Assembly (NCBI GenBank): GCA_002082585.1
Contig: CP020563.1
Span: 6,504,001-6,568,000, forward strand
Origin: Kitasatospora albolonga
GTDB lineage: Bacteria; Actinomycetota; Actinomycetes; Streptomycetales; Streptomycetaceae
Length of the DNA: 64,000 bases
Direction: 5' to 3'
In this document: positions 23,074 to 31,458 of the stretch, one piece after another
Position numbering within the stretch: the stretch's first letter is position 1
Layout: each line of letters opens with the position of its first letter
Translations under genes and position numbers: made by a program
Notes under the pieces: model-generated
The model's input: only the letters and a program-made list of their open reading frames with translations
Told to the model about the DNA's origin: nothing
The model's database searches: none

Positions 23074-24132
23074 TCAGGCCACGGTGTCGGGTACGACCTC
23101 GATGAGCGAGGCGTTGAGCTCCTGGGCCAGCGGCACGACCTCGGTGACCCGCAGCCCGGCCCGCGCGCAGAGCGCGGTGTACTCCGCCCGGGTGCGCTGC
23201 CGGCCGCCGATCGTGACCAGCATGTGCAGATCCGTCAGATACGGGTTCTCCAGCGCCGCGTGGTTGATGGTGTCCGCATCGGCCGTGTCGGGCAGCACCG
23301 GCTCGGCGATGAGCAGCCTTCCGTGGTCGGGCATCGCCGCCCGGACCCGGCGCAGAATCGTCCACGCCCTCTCGTCGTCCCAGTTCAGCACGACGTTCTT
23401 GATGAGATACAGGTCGGCGCCCTTGGGCACTTCGGCGAAGAAGTCCCCCGCGACCGCCCGGCACCGCTCCTTCAGCCCGGACGCGGCGATCGTCTCCTCC
23501 GCCCGTGCCACCCCGGCCTCGGTCTCGAACACGGTGCCCGTCAGATGCGGGTACCGGTCGAGGAACGCGGCGAGCAGCGTCCCGTCGCCGCCGCCGACAT
23601 CGACGACCGTGCTGAAACGGCCCAGGTCGTAGGCCGCGGAGATGGCCGCGGCCATCTCCAGCGGCAGATGGCGCTTGCTCATGGCCGAGTGGAACAGGGC
23701 GGCCAGCTCCGGCCGGTCCGACAGATAGTCGTACACCGGCTCGCCGAACTCCGTGTCGAAAGCGGGCCGGCCGGTGCTCAGCGACTCCTCCAGATTCAGC
23801 CAATTGCGCTGGAAGACGTCATGGGTGAGGAATTTCGCGAAGGCCAGCAGCGACGCCGGGGTGTCACGGCGCAGCAGCGCCCCCGCCGGGGTGAGCGCGA
23901 ACCGGCCGGGCCTGGGCTCGGCACACAGGCCGAGCGAGGCCAGGGCGCGCAGCAGTCTGCCCAGCTGCTCGGCGGGCATACCGCAGGCGAGAGCCAGTTC
24001 GTCGGTGTCGGCCTCGCCGTCGCCGATACGGTCGGCCAGCTCCAGCCGCGCGGCGGCGCCGACGGCCTGGGTGGCCAGTGTCCCGAAGATCGCTGATATC
24101 ACGGTGCGGCGGGCGTCGGCCTCGGTCGCCAT
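23074..24132 (-). CDS. SAM-dependent methyltransferase (plant-OMT-like, family 2)
   Basis: This 352-residue enzyme has an N-terminal winged-helix dimerisation domain (residues about 10-105) and a Rossmann SAM domain with motif VVDVGGGDGTLLAAFL, then GDFFAEVPKGADLYLIKNVVLNWDD and the GRQRTRAEY end motif of actinobacterial O-methyltransferases. It is four bases downstream of the flavoprotein oxidase gene on the minus strand, forming a two-gene unit. Collismycin carries a 4-methoxy and a 5-methylthio group; this enzyme and the one at 27605-28630 are the two candidates. Which one acts on O and which on S is not decided by sequence alone. Confidence 0.9.
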   Translation of the reverse strand: MATEADARRTVISAIFGTLATQAVGAAARLELADRIGDGEADTDELALACGMPAEQLGRLLRALASLGLCAEPRPGRFALTPAGALLRRDTPASLLAFAKFLTHDVFQRNWLNLEESLSTGRPAFDTEFGEPVYDYLSDRPELAALFHSAMSKRHLPLEMAAAISAAYDLGRFSTVVDVGGGDGTLLAAFLDRYPHLTGTVFETEAGVARAEETIAASGLKERCRAVAGDFFAEVPKGADLYLIKNVVLNWDDERAWTILRRVRAAMPDHGRLLIAEPVLPDTADADTINHAALENPYLTDLHMLVTIGGRQRTRAEYTALCARAGLRVTEVVPLAQELNASLIEVVPDTVA

Positions 24133-24136
24133 GAAC

Positions 24137-25723
24137 TCACCATTCCTTCTGTGTCGGTGTACGGGGATGCGTTACGGACAAGGTGTGGTGGAAGATGTTC
24201 AACGGGTCCCACCGCGCCTTCACTTCCTGCAGCCCGGGATAGTTGTCTCCGTAGTACAGCGCATGCCAGGGAACGCCGGACGTATTCCATTCCGGGTCCG
24301 CCAGATCGACATCCGCGTAATTGATGTAGGCGCCGGTGTTGACGTCGTTCGGCACCGGTACCCCGCCCGTCGAGGAATGCATGTCCCGGTACAGCTCGCG
24401 AATCCACCGCATATGCCGGTCGTCCTCGGCGGGGTCCTGCCAGGTGACCATGTAGAACGTTTTCAGCAGGGCGTCCCGAGGTATGGCCGTGGCGGTGGAG
24501 GGTACGGTGTTCACCTTTCCGCCGTACGCTATGTACTCCACCGCCGCATAGGTGGCCCGGTAGTCGTCGCCGGTGAGATGGCGATAAAGGGTGGCGCGCT
24601 GTTCCGGGCTGTGCGGGGCGCGCAGATCCGCCGACTTGACCTTGCACCGCAGCCCGATGGCGGTCGGTCCGGTGTCGGGCACCGCCAGATACTGGCTCGC
24701 CGCCAGCCACGGCAGGGACTTCCGCCGGACGGCCGGTGCGGTGGCGACGCCGACGCCGAGCGCTTCGAGGAACGCGTCCATACGGGCCCCGGAGTCCGGT
24801 GCCTCCACGGGCACTTGGGCGTGGAGGGTGATGTTCCCCGCCGAGCGGTGCAGACAGTCGAGCAGGGCGTACAGATCGGCGTTCGGGGAGCCGGGCGCGC
24901 TGTTCGCCAGCTGCCAGTCCATGAAGTTGCCGGTCAGCCGGACGAAGTCCGCCTCGGTCAGCCGGTCCCACGGCCAGCTCACCTCCGCGATGTCCAGGGC
25001 GCCCGGAGGGCGGGGCAGCAGGCCGGCCGGGTCGGTGCCGGACGCCTCCGGGGACCGCATCCAGTACCGGGTGATCACCCCGAAGTTGCCCCCGCCGCCC
25101 CCGGTGTGCGCCCACCAGAGGTCTCTGTTCGGGTCGGACTCCTCACGGGTGGCCACCACCGTCGACACGTTCCGGTCCTGGTCCACGACCACCACTTCGA
25201 CCGCGTACAGGTGGTCGACGCTGAGCCCCAGCATTCTGGAGAGCGGCCCGTAACCACCGCCGCTGATGTGCCCGCCTGCGCCCACGCCCATGCAGAAGCC
25301 GACGGGGACGGTGACCCCCCAGCGGCGGAAGAGGGCACCGATCATCGTTCCCACGGAGGCGCCCGCCTCGACGACGAAGGCGTTGCGCTCCCGGTCGAAA
25401 TCGACGCGGGACATGGGGGAGAGGTCGAGAATCACCTGTACGTCGGGCGCGGCCACGAAGTCCTCACCGCAGTGCCCGCCCGAGCGCACGGTGATCCGCT
25501 TTCCCGCCGCCACCGCCTCGCGGACCGCCTCCTCGGCCTGCTGCGGTGAATGAGCGAGACGGAAATAGTCCGGCTGCGCGATGAACCGGTAGTTGTAGGC
25601 GTGGCACAGGTTGTCGTAGCGAATGTCGTCGGGCGTGACAAGAGTGGAAACCGGCGCCGAACGGGCCGGGTTATTTTCTTCTTCACCATAACTGACGTCA
25701 TGTTTCATGAACTTGTCCGTCAT
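24137..25723 (-). CDS. Bicovalent BBE-type FAD oxidase (CrmK-like)
   Basis: This protein of about 528 residues belongs to the berberine-bridge-enzyme family. The FAD domain has RSGGHCGED (His84) and GFCMGVGAGGHISGGG (Cys144), the two residues that normally tether FAD by 8alpha-histidyl and 6-S-cysteinyl bonds. The C-terminus ends with the family's YYGDNYPGLQEVKARWDPLNIFHH motif. In caerulomycin, CrmK oxidises the bipyridyl alcohol to aldehyde and on to acid, controlling flux to the aldehyde that is transaminated. The start is ATG 25723; ATG 25708 is also possible, as neither has a strong ribosome site. It is divergent from the aminotransferase gene. Confidence 0.9.
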   Translation of the reverse strand: MTDKFMKHDVSYGEEENNPARSAPVSTLVTPDDIRYDNLCHAYNYRFIAQPDYFRLAHSPQQAEEAVREAVAAGKRITVRSGGHCGEDFVAAPDVQVILDLSPMSRVDFDRERNAFVVEAGASVGTMIGALFRRWGVTVPVGFCMGVGAGGHISGGGYGPLSRMLGLSVDHLYAVEVVVVDQDRNVSTVVATREESDPNRDLWWAHTGGGGGNFGVITRYWMRSPEASGTDPAGLLPRPPGALDIAEVSWPWDRLTEADFVRLTGNFMDWQLANSAPGSPNADLYALLDCLHRSAGNITLHAQVPVEAPDSGARMDAFLEALGVGVATAPAVRRKSLPWLAASQYLAVPDTGPTAIGLRCKVKSADLRAPHSPEQRATLYRHLTGDDYRATYAAVEYIAYGGKVNTVPSTATAIPRDALLKTFYMVTWQDPAEDDRHMRWIRELYRDMHSSTGGVPVPNDVNTGAYINYADVDLADPEWNTSGVPWHALYYGDNYPGLQEVKARWDPLNIFHHTLSVTHPRTPTQKEW

Positions 25724-25987
25724 CTCTGCTGTCCGGTCCGCACGGTTCAGCGGCCGTGAACGTGAGCGGTCGCCCTGAACGTACCTCTGGTCGTCCGGCG
25801 ACCCTACCCCGGAACTGAGGCCCGCCATGGGGAACATAAACGAAGGTTCGAGCCGATTAGACCCCGAGGTTTAGACCCGTTGCCGGTGCCGGATACGCGC
25901 CTGTAAAGTCGGGCACCACAAAAACAAAAAGGCGCTTGCACGCCCCCGGAGCGGGATTCCTCGACAGTTACACGAAAGAGGCACGGT
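25724..25987. promoter_or_regulatory. Divergent promoter region with TTAGACCC direct repeat
   Basis: This 264-base gap separates the leftward oxidase/methyltransferase unit from the rightward aminotransferase/methyltransferase unit. TTAGACCC occurs at 25857-25864 and again at 25871-25878, a 14-base period. An A-rich tract (ACAAAAACAAAAAG) follows before the aminotransferase ribosome site GAAAGAGG. The direct repeat is a plausible activator site. Confidence 0.45.
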
Positions 25988-27571
25988 ATGAGCAGTGCAG
26001 CCAGCGAACCCATCTTTGCGGACCGCCTGCTGAACGACTGGCTGGCCAGTGTGGGGCTCGGAATCGAGTATTCTCGGGCGGAAGCCAACACACTGTACTT
26101 CCGGGACGGGAGCGGTCGGGAAGTCCCGGTGCTCGACCATGTCTGCGGATTCGGTTCGCTGATCTTCGGCCACAACAACCCGGACATCATCGAGCACGCC
26201 AAGTCCGTGCTGGACGAGCAGATTCCGGTGTACGTCCAGCTGTCCCGGCAGTCGCACGCCAATGCCCTGGCCACCGTGCTCAACGCGATACTGCGGCGGG
26301 AGACGCCGAGCGGGGACGGCGACTACGCGGCGATATTCGCCAACAGCGGGGCCGAGGCCGTCGAGATCTGTGTGAAGCACGCGGAGCTGGAGCGCCGGGC
26401 GCGGATCGTGCGGCTCACGGACGACGTCCTCCGGCATGTCGAGGAGGCGCGGGAGGCGGTCGGCGCGGGGCGGGCGACCGTCGCCGAGACCCCGTACGTC
26501 CAGGTCGGCGCCGCACGCGACGACCGGGAGAAGCTCGAGCACCTGATCGCGGAGATCGGCCGCAGGAACGCGGAGCTGGTCGCGAAGGGGCCGGTCCATC
26601 TGGCGCTGGAGAACGCCTTTCACGGCAAGCTGGTCGCCACGGTGCAGCTCACCCAGAACCCGCACTGGCGGATGCCTTTCATCGCGCTGTCCTCCTCGAC
26701 CCGTTTCCTCCGCGCGGACCGGCCGGAAGAGATGAAGGGGGCGATCGAGGATCTCCGCGAGAGCCTGCTCGACATTCTGGTGGCCGACGGTGCGGTGACC
26801 GTGGTGGAGCGGGACTTCCCCGTCATCGGCGCCTTCTTCGTGGAACCCGTTCAGGGGGCGAACGGTATGCGGCCCCTGACCGAGGCGGCGGCCCGCGAGA
26901 TCAGGGCGGTGTGCGACGCGGTCGGCTGCCCCTTGATCGTCGACGAGATCCACAGCGGCATGGGGCGGACCGGTGCGTTTCTCGCCAGTTCGCACATGGG
27001 GTTGCAGGGCGACTACTACACCCTGGCGAAAAGCATCGGCGGAGGAATCGCCAAGAATTCGGTGGCCCTCTTCTACCAGGACCGCTTCCGCCCGGAGTTC
27101 GAGGTCCTGCACAGCTCGACCTTCGCCAAGGACGGATTCTCCGCGGCCATCGCCATGAAGGTGCTGGAGATGCTGGAGGCCGACGACGGCCGGGCGTACA
27201 GGGTGGCCGCCGAGCGGGGGGAACGGCTGATGGAGATGCTCAGCTCGGTCAAGGCCGATTTCCCCGGGGTCGTGGACGCCGTCGACGGTATCGGCCTCAT
27301 GGTCGCGCTGGAGTTCACGGACCAGACGCGGGCCACCTCCGACCTGATCCGGGAGAAGGCCGGCTCGGGCATGCTCGGATACGTCGTCGCGGGATACATC
27401 CTGCGCGAGCACAGGATTCGTGTGCTGCCGGTCGGGCCCGCGGGAAATTCGGTGCGGTTCGAACCCTCCGTCCATCTGACCGACGAGGACATCGCCCGTA
27501 CGGAATCCGCGCTGCGCGATGTCTGCGCGATCATCCGGGACCAGGACGGAGACCGTCTCGCTCCCCGATGA
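25988..27571 (+). CDS. Class III PLP aminotransferase (CrmG-like)
   Basis: This 527-residue omega-transaminase-fold protein shows the class III pattern: GFGSLIFGHNNPDI near the N-terminus, EPVQGANGMRP, VDEIHSGMGRTGAF and the PLP-lysine segment YYTLAKSIGGGIAKNS (Lys348). It is longer than usual class III enzymes because of an insertion at residues about 125-200, as in CrmG. In caerulomycin, CrmG transfers an amino group to the bipyridyl aldehyde to give the amine later hydroxylated to the oxime. The ATG is preceded by GAAAGAGG. The methyltransferase gene follows after 33 bases. Confidence 0.92.
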   Translation: MSSAASEPIFADRLLNDWLASVGLGIEYSRAEANTLYFRDGSGREVPVLDHVCGFGSLIFGHNNPDIIEHAKSVLDEQIPVYVQLSRQSHANALATVLNAILRRETPSGDGDYAAIFANSGAEAVEICVKHAELERRARIVRLTDDVLRHVEEAREAVGAGRATVAETPYVQVGAARDDREKLEHLIAEIGRRNAELVAKGPVHLALENAFHGKLVATVQLTQNPHWRMPFIALSSSTRFLRADRPEEMKGAIEDLRESLLDILVADGAVTVVERDFPVIGAFFVEPVQGANGMRPLTEAAAREIRAVCDAVGCPLIVDEIHSGMGRTGAFLASSHMGLQGDYYTLAKSIGGGIAKNSVALFYQDRFRPEFEVLHSSTFAKDGFSAAIAMKVLEMLEADDGRAYRVAAERGERLMEMLSSVKADFPGVVDAVDGIGLMVALEFTDQTRATSDLIREKAGSGMLGYVVAGYILREHRIRVLPVGPAGNSVRFEPSVHLTDEDIARTESALRDVCAIIRDQDGDRLAPR

Positions 27572-27604
27572 CCGTCCCGCGCCCGATGAGAGAGGTGTCC
27601 GATC

Positions 27605-28630
27605 ATGAGCAGTGCCATGCCGAGCGAGTCCCTGGTGTCGGACGTGATGGAGCACGCGCTCAGCGCGGCCTGCGCGGCCTCGGTGCGCGCGGCCGTGACC
27701 CTGGGCCTGGCCGAGGCCCTCGGCGACGATCCCGCGACGGCCGATGAGCTCGCGACGGCGGTCGGCGCGCATCCGGCGGCCCTGCGGCGGCTCCTGCGGT
27801 CGCTGACGTCCTACGGGGTCTTCGCGGAGAAGCCCGCGGACTTCTACGTCCACACCGAGAAGTCGCTGGCCCTCCGCGAGGACGCACCGGACAGCGTCAA
27901 GTACCTGGTGCTGTGGTGCACCGAGCCATGGCTCTGGCCGCTGTGGGGGGATCTCGGCGAGTCCGTCCGTACCGGGAGCGAGGTCTTCACCAGGACGCAC
28001 GGCCGGAGGTTCTACGAGCAACTGCACACCGAGTGGCCGGAGTCCGCGCGGATATTCGACCGGGCCATGACCCAGCAGACCCGGCTCTCCGCCACGGCCG
28101 TCGCCGACATGCTCCCGCTGTCCGGGGCCGCCACGATCGCCGATGTCGGCGGAGGGCAGGGGCTCGTCCTCGGTACGCTGCTGGAACGCCACCCGGAACT
28201 GCGGGGGTTCCTGCTCGACCTCCCCGATGTGGTGGCGAACGCCGACGCCCGGCTGCACCCGGGCGGTGAACTGGCCGACCGGGTGCGCCTGGTGCCCGGT
28301 GACTGCCTGAAGGAGGTCTCCGCCGAGGCCGACGTCTACCTCTTCAAGAACATCCTGGGGGTGGACGACGACGCCTCGGTCCGCATCCTGCGCAACGCGA
28401 TGAAGGTGGCACGGCCGGGAGCCCGGATGGTCATCGTGGAGAACTTCGTCGACGACGGCCCCGGAAGGAAGCTTGCCGCCGCGATGGACCTCCGGATGCT
28501 GCTCGTCATCGGCGGGCAGAAGCACACCCGGGCCGGGCTGTTGAAGGTCGTGGAGCGGGCCGGTCTGACCGTGCGGAGCGTCCGCCCGGTGGACTCCTCA
28601 CTGCACATGATCGAGGCCACGGAAATGTGA
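27605..28630 (+). CDS. SAM-dependent methyltransferase (plant-OMT-like, family 2)
   Basis: This 341-residue methyltransferase has an N-terminal dimerisation winged helix (ADELATAVGAHPAALRRLLRSLTSYGVF) and a SAM domain with IADVGGGQGLVLGTLL, GDCLKEVSAEADVYLFKNILGVDDD and a C-terminal GGQKHTRAGLLKVVERAGL. It is distinct from the methyltransferase at 23074-24132. It is co-transcribed with the CrmG-like aminotransferase, an arrangement favouring a tailoring role on the bipyridine ring: O-methylation at C4 or S-methylation at C5. A strong hairpin terminator lies just downstream. Confidence 0.9.
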   Translation: MSSAMPSESLVSDVMEHALSAACAASVRAAVTLGLAEALGDDPATADELATAVGAHPAALRRLLRSLTSYGVFAEKPADFYVHTEKSLALREDAPDSVKYLVLWCTEPWLWPLWGDLGESVRTGSEVFTRTHGRRFYEQLHTEWPESARIFDRAMTQQTRLSATAVADMLPLSGAATIADVGGGQGLVLGTLLERHPELRGFLLDLPDVVANADARLHPGGELADRVRLVPGDCLKEVSAEADVYLFKNILGVDDDASVRILRNAMKVARPGARMVIVENFVDDGPGRKLAAAMDLRMLLVIGGQKHTRAGLLKVVERAGLTVRSVRPVDSSLHMIEATEM

Positions 28631-28656
28631 CGGACAATCAGAGAGCTCCTTGAGCG

Positions 28657-28701
28657 CATGTGTTGGGCCTCCGGCATCAGATGCCGGAGGCCCAACACAT
28701 G
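28657..28701. terminator. Perfect 22-bp palindromic terminator
   Basis: Two perfect 22-base arms (28657-28678 and 28680-28701) flank a single A. The arms begin CATGTGTTGGGCC. It lies between the convergent methyltransferase and acyl reductase genes and should stop transcription from both sides. Confidence 0.85.
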
Positions 28702-28716
28702 TGGATACGCCTACGG

Positions 28717-30105
28717 TCAGTTGACGATGACCGCCTTGGTCTGCATGAGGAACCCGCCGAGATATCCCTCGTGCGGAAGGCCGGGCCGCGTCCAGGTGGT
28801 CGGATGGTCCCCGACATGGATCTTGTTGATGGTCGGCTCGGCGACCAGCGATTCGATGAGCTCGGCGTCGTCGGTGAGAGCGGTGAGCGACAGGGTGTCG
28901 CGCAAGGGCGCCATCCAGTCGCCCTCGCGCCGCCACGGCAGCACCCATACGCAGGGGAAGCCCATCTCGATACGGGCCTGCGGGGCGTCCGGGCGGTCGA
29001 GGAGGAACACCGCCGGACGCAACACCGCCGAGCCGTCGCCGAGTTCGTCGACGATGGTGTCCGCGCTCAGCAACGCCCGGGCGTCGCCCGCCTCGGCCCG
29101 CAGGTACCGGTCCAGGGCGCGCGCGGTGGCGGTCAGGCGGACCGGCAGCCTGGCGCGCTCGTCACCCGGCGGGAGCGAGGGCAGCCTGCCCAGCCGGTCG
29201 GCGATGGCCTCGGCGACCGGCTCGGGATCACCCTCCACGAACACCGCGGTTGCGTTCACACAACCGGTCCCGGCGTGACCGGCGACGGACTCCGTGATGG
29301 TGTCCAGGTGCCGCCCGGCATCCACACCCGAGGTGAGGAGGATCTTCGACCGGCCGGGCCCGAACGGCATGACGAGGGTGCTGGACCCGTACTTCCGGGC
29401 CACCTCGTCGGAGCCGAACGCCAGGGCCACGTCCGCCTCGGCGACCAGCCGGTCGGCCGTCGGGTGGTCCGTGGGCAGCAGGACGACCTGGTCGTTGTCG
29501 TAGCCCACCTGGCGCAGGGCCGAGACCAGCCTGTGGGCGGTGAACGGCTCCCGCTGCGACGGCCGCACCGCCACGCGGTACCCGAGGGCCAGGGCGTCGA
29601 GCCACGCGGTGTGCACCACAGGGGAGTTGGCCGGGGCGTGGACCATCAGCACCTCACCGCGCCGGGTCCACACCCCCGAGCCGCGCCTGGCCCGCTGGTC
29701 GCGCCAGCTGTCCGCCGCCCCGACCGGGCGCGCCTGGCTCACGCTCTCGTACGCGGTCGCGGCGTACTCCCCGACCTGCTGGGCCAACTGCCGTACGGTG
29801 GACACCGGGATGCCCGACACCTCGGCCACGGTCCGGTGGTAGGAGTCGGGGGAGACCCCGTCGACCGAGCCGCTCGCGAAGAGCCAGCCCGCCCGGGTCA
29901 GGAGCTTCCTGCGCCGTTCCGGGTCCGGCGGTGTGGCCCTGCGCAGCGCCCGGATGTTCCGCTGGGCGAACAGCCAGGGAACCAGGCTCAGTTCGGCCAC
30001 CGGTTCGCCCCGGACATCGCAGACCACTTCCTGGTTACGGCTCCGGTAGGGCCCTGCGGCACCGAGCGCGTGGAGCCCCGCCGGTGCGGAGGATGTGCCC
30101 CGCAC
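28717..30105 (-). CDS. LuxC-like acyl reductase
   Basis: This 462-residue protein of the LuxC/acyl-CoA reductase branch of the aldehyde dehydrogenase superfamily has a nucleotide-binding region (RRGEVLMVHAPANSPVVH, ALALGYRVAVRPSQREPF) and a catalytic Cys282 in GTGCVNATAVFVEG. It starts with GTG one base after the LuxE-like gene stop, so the two are coupled. In luminous bacteria LuxE activates and transfers an acyl group and LuxC reduces it to aldehyde. Here the pair most likely reduces the bipyridine-6-carboxylate, released by the amidohydrolase, to the aldehyde (or alcohol) used by the CrmG- and CrmK-like enzymes. Confidence 0.85.
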   Translation of the reverse strand: MRGTSSAPAGLHALGAAGPYRSRNQEVVCDVRGEPVAELSLVPWLFAQRNIRALRRATPPDPERRRKLLTRAGWLFASGSVDGVSPDSYHRTVAEVSGIPVSTVRQLAQQVGEYAATAYESVSQARPVGAADSWRDQRARRGSGVWTRRGEVLMVHAPANSPVVHTAWLDALALGYRVAVRPSQREPFTAHRLVSALRQVGYDNDQVVLLPTDHPTADRLVAEADVALAFGSDEVARKYGSSTLVMPFGPGRSKILLTSGVDAGRHLDTITESVAGHAGTGCVNATAVFVEGDPEPVAEAIADRLGRLPSLPPGDERARLPVRLTATARALDRYLRAEAGDARALLSADTIVDELGDGSAVLRPAVFLLDRPDAPQARIEMGFPCVWVLPWRREGDWMAPLRDTLSLTALTDDAELIESLVAEPTINKIHVGDHPTTWTRPGLPHEGYLGGFLMQTKAVIVN

Positions 30106-30106
30106 G

Positions 30107-31216
30107 TCAGTAGACCCCTTCGACGACGGGGGCCGCGCCGAATTCCCGTACGGGCTTGAACTCGGCCACCGCGTCGCCCGGGAGGCCCAGGCGGTGCGGG
30201 TGGCGGACCCCGGTGTCCCGGTCCAGGTTGTTGGGCAGGAACAGGTTCCGGGTGATGTGGTGGGTGAGGACCTGGCCCCGTTCCCCGTACGCCACGTTCC
30301 TCCCGGTCTCGGGGTCGATCACCGAGAACATGGAGAACGGCGACGGCGGGTCGAAGACCGGGGACTCGTCGGCCGGTGTCCCCGGCCGTTCCGGCATCGC
30401 GCAGAAGATCATCGTGCTGCCGAAGATGCTGACGAAGTCGATCTGCGGGAAGAGCTCGGTCCGGAACAGGTGGCGCGTGTCCTCGTCCATCGACGTGCCG
30501 CCGTAGATGACCGTGTTGACCTTCTCGTTGATGAGGTCCACCAGGTGGTCGCGCCGGCAGACTGCCTCCAGGAGCGGCGGCGTGATGACCATCACCCGGA
30601 TGTCCTGGCTCCGCAGAATCCATTCGATCTGGTCGACCAGGTGGGTGATGTAGCCCTTCGCCTCGTCGACGGCGCCGCGGCCCATGAGGAGTTTCGCCCA
30701 GCGGGGGTCGAAGTCCACGGTGTAGAAGATGCTTCCGAACCGCCGGGCGGTGTCCTGGGCCAGGATGCCGGCCATGTGCGGACCGGCCGGCATGATCCCG
30801 AGCCAGCTGTCACCCGCCGCGATGCCGTGCTCCAGCAGCCTGTTGTAGTACCAGGCCCACGACTGCTCCCGGACATCGGGCAGGACGAACACCCGCTTGG
30901 GCGCCCCGGTCGTTCCCCCGCTCTCGCCGACCACCGGCGGGACGGGCAGCCGGTCGACGCTTCCGTAGCCCCGGGGGACCAGGTCCTCTATGCGGGTGTC
31001 GCGCAGTTCGTCCACGATGTTGGGGAACAGCGACAGGTCTTCCACGGTCCGCACGTCCGTACGCGGATCGAAGTCCAGTTTTCTGCTCTGCTCCTGCCAG
31101 AACGGCGATCCGGTTTTCGGGTCGAAATGCCATGCCATGGCTTCCTGGATGAGTTCCTGCGCCTCCGGCGGACTGTCCCACGGAGTATCGAGTGCGGATG
31201 CGGAACGTGAGGTCAT
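30107..31216 (-). CDS. LuxE-like acyl-protein synthetase/acyl-adenylating enzyme
   Basis: This 369-residue ANL-related protein matches the LuxE acyl-protein synthetase family, with a P-loop-like VGESGGTTGAPKRVFVLP motif, VIYGGTSMDEDTRHLF and a C-terminal region ending RLGLPGDAVAEF. It lacks the large C-terminal lid of ordinary acyl-CoA ligases. The start is ATG 31216, preceded by GGAGCAAGG; upstream ATGs lack such a site. It should activate the pathway carboxylate as acyl-AMP and hand it to the LuxC-like enzyme encoded immediately downstream. Confidence 0.85.
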   Translation of the reverse strand: MTSRSASALDTPWDSPPEAQELIQEAMAWHFDPKTGSPFWQEQSRKLDFDPRTDVRTVEDLSLFPNIVDELRDTRIEDLVPRGYGSVDRLPVPPVVGESGGTTGAPKRVFVLPDVREQSWAWYYNRLLEHGIAAGDSWLGIMPAGPHMAGILAQDTARRFGSIFYTVDFDPRWAKLLMGRGAVDEAKGYITHLVDQIEWILRSQDIRVMVITPPLLEAVCRRDHLVDLINEKVNTVIYGGTSMDEDTRHLFRTELFPQIDFVSIFGSTMIFCAMPERPGTPADESPVFDPPSPFSMFSVIDPETGRNVAYGERGQVLTHHITRNLFLPNNLDRDTGVRHPHRLGLPGDAVAEFKPVREFGAAPVVEGVY

Positions 31217-31458
31217 GGCCTTGCTCCTCGGCATTCTCTTTCGGCGGTCGGCCTTTCGAAGGTACAAGGCCGGATGCTCCCCCGGCCATACCCGCCCTCT
31301 CATCCGATGGGTTGCCTGGTTTTACAACCGTGGATCTAGTCTCATTGCCGCCCGGCTGAGAGCGTGATTAGTCTCCTGGCTGCTGTTCCGATTTCCGCCG
31401 GATGTGCGAACGGACTCCATCCGGTGAACCGTCACATGAGTGCGGGCAGGAGTGGGCG
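31217..31458. promoter_or_regulatory. Divergent promoter region
   Basis: This 242-base gap lies between the leftward LuxE/LuxC-like unit and the rightward FAD N-oxygenase gene. TAGTCTC appears at 31337-31343 and again at 31369-31375, 32 bases apart (about three helical turns). No gene is supported within it. Confidence 0.4.
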
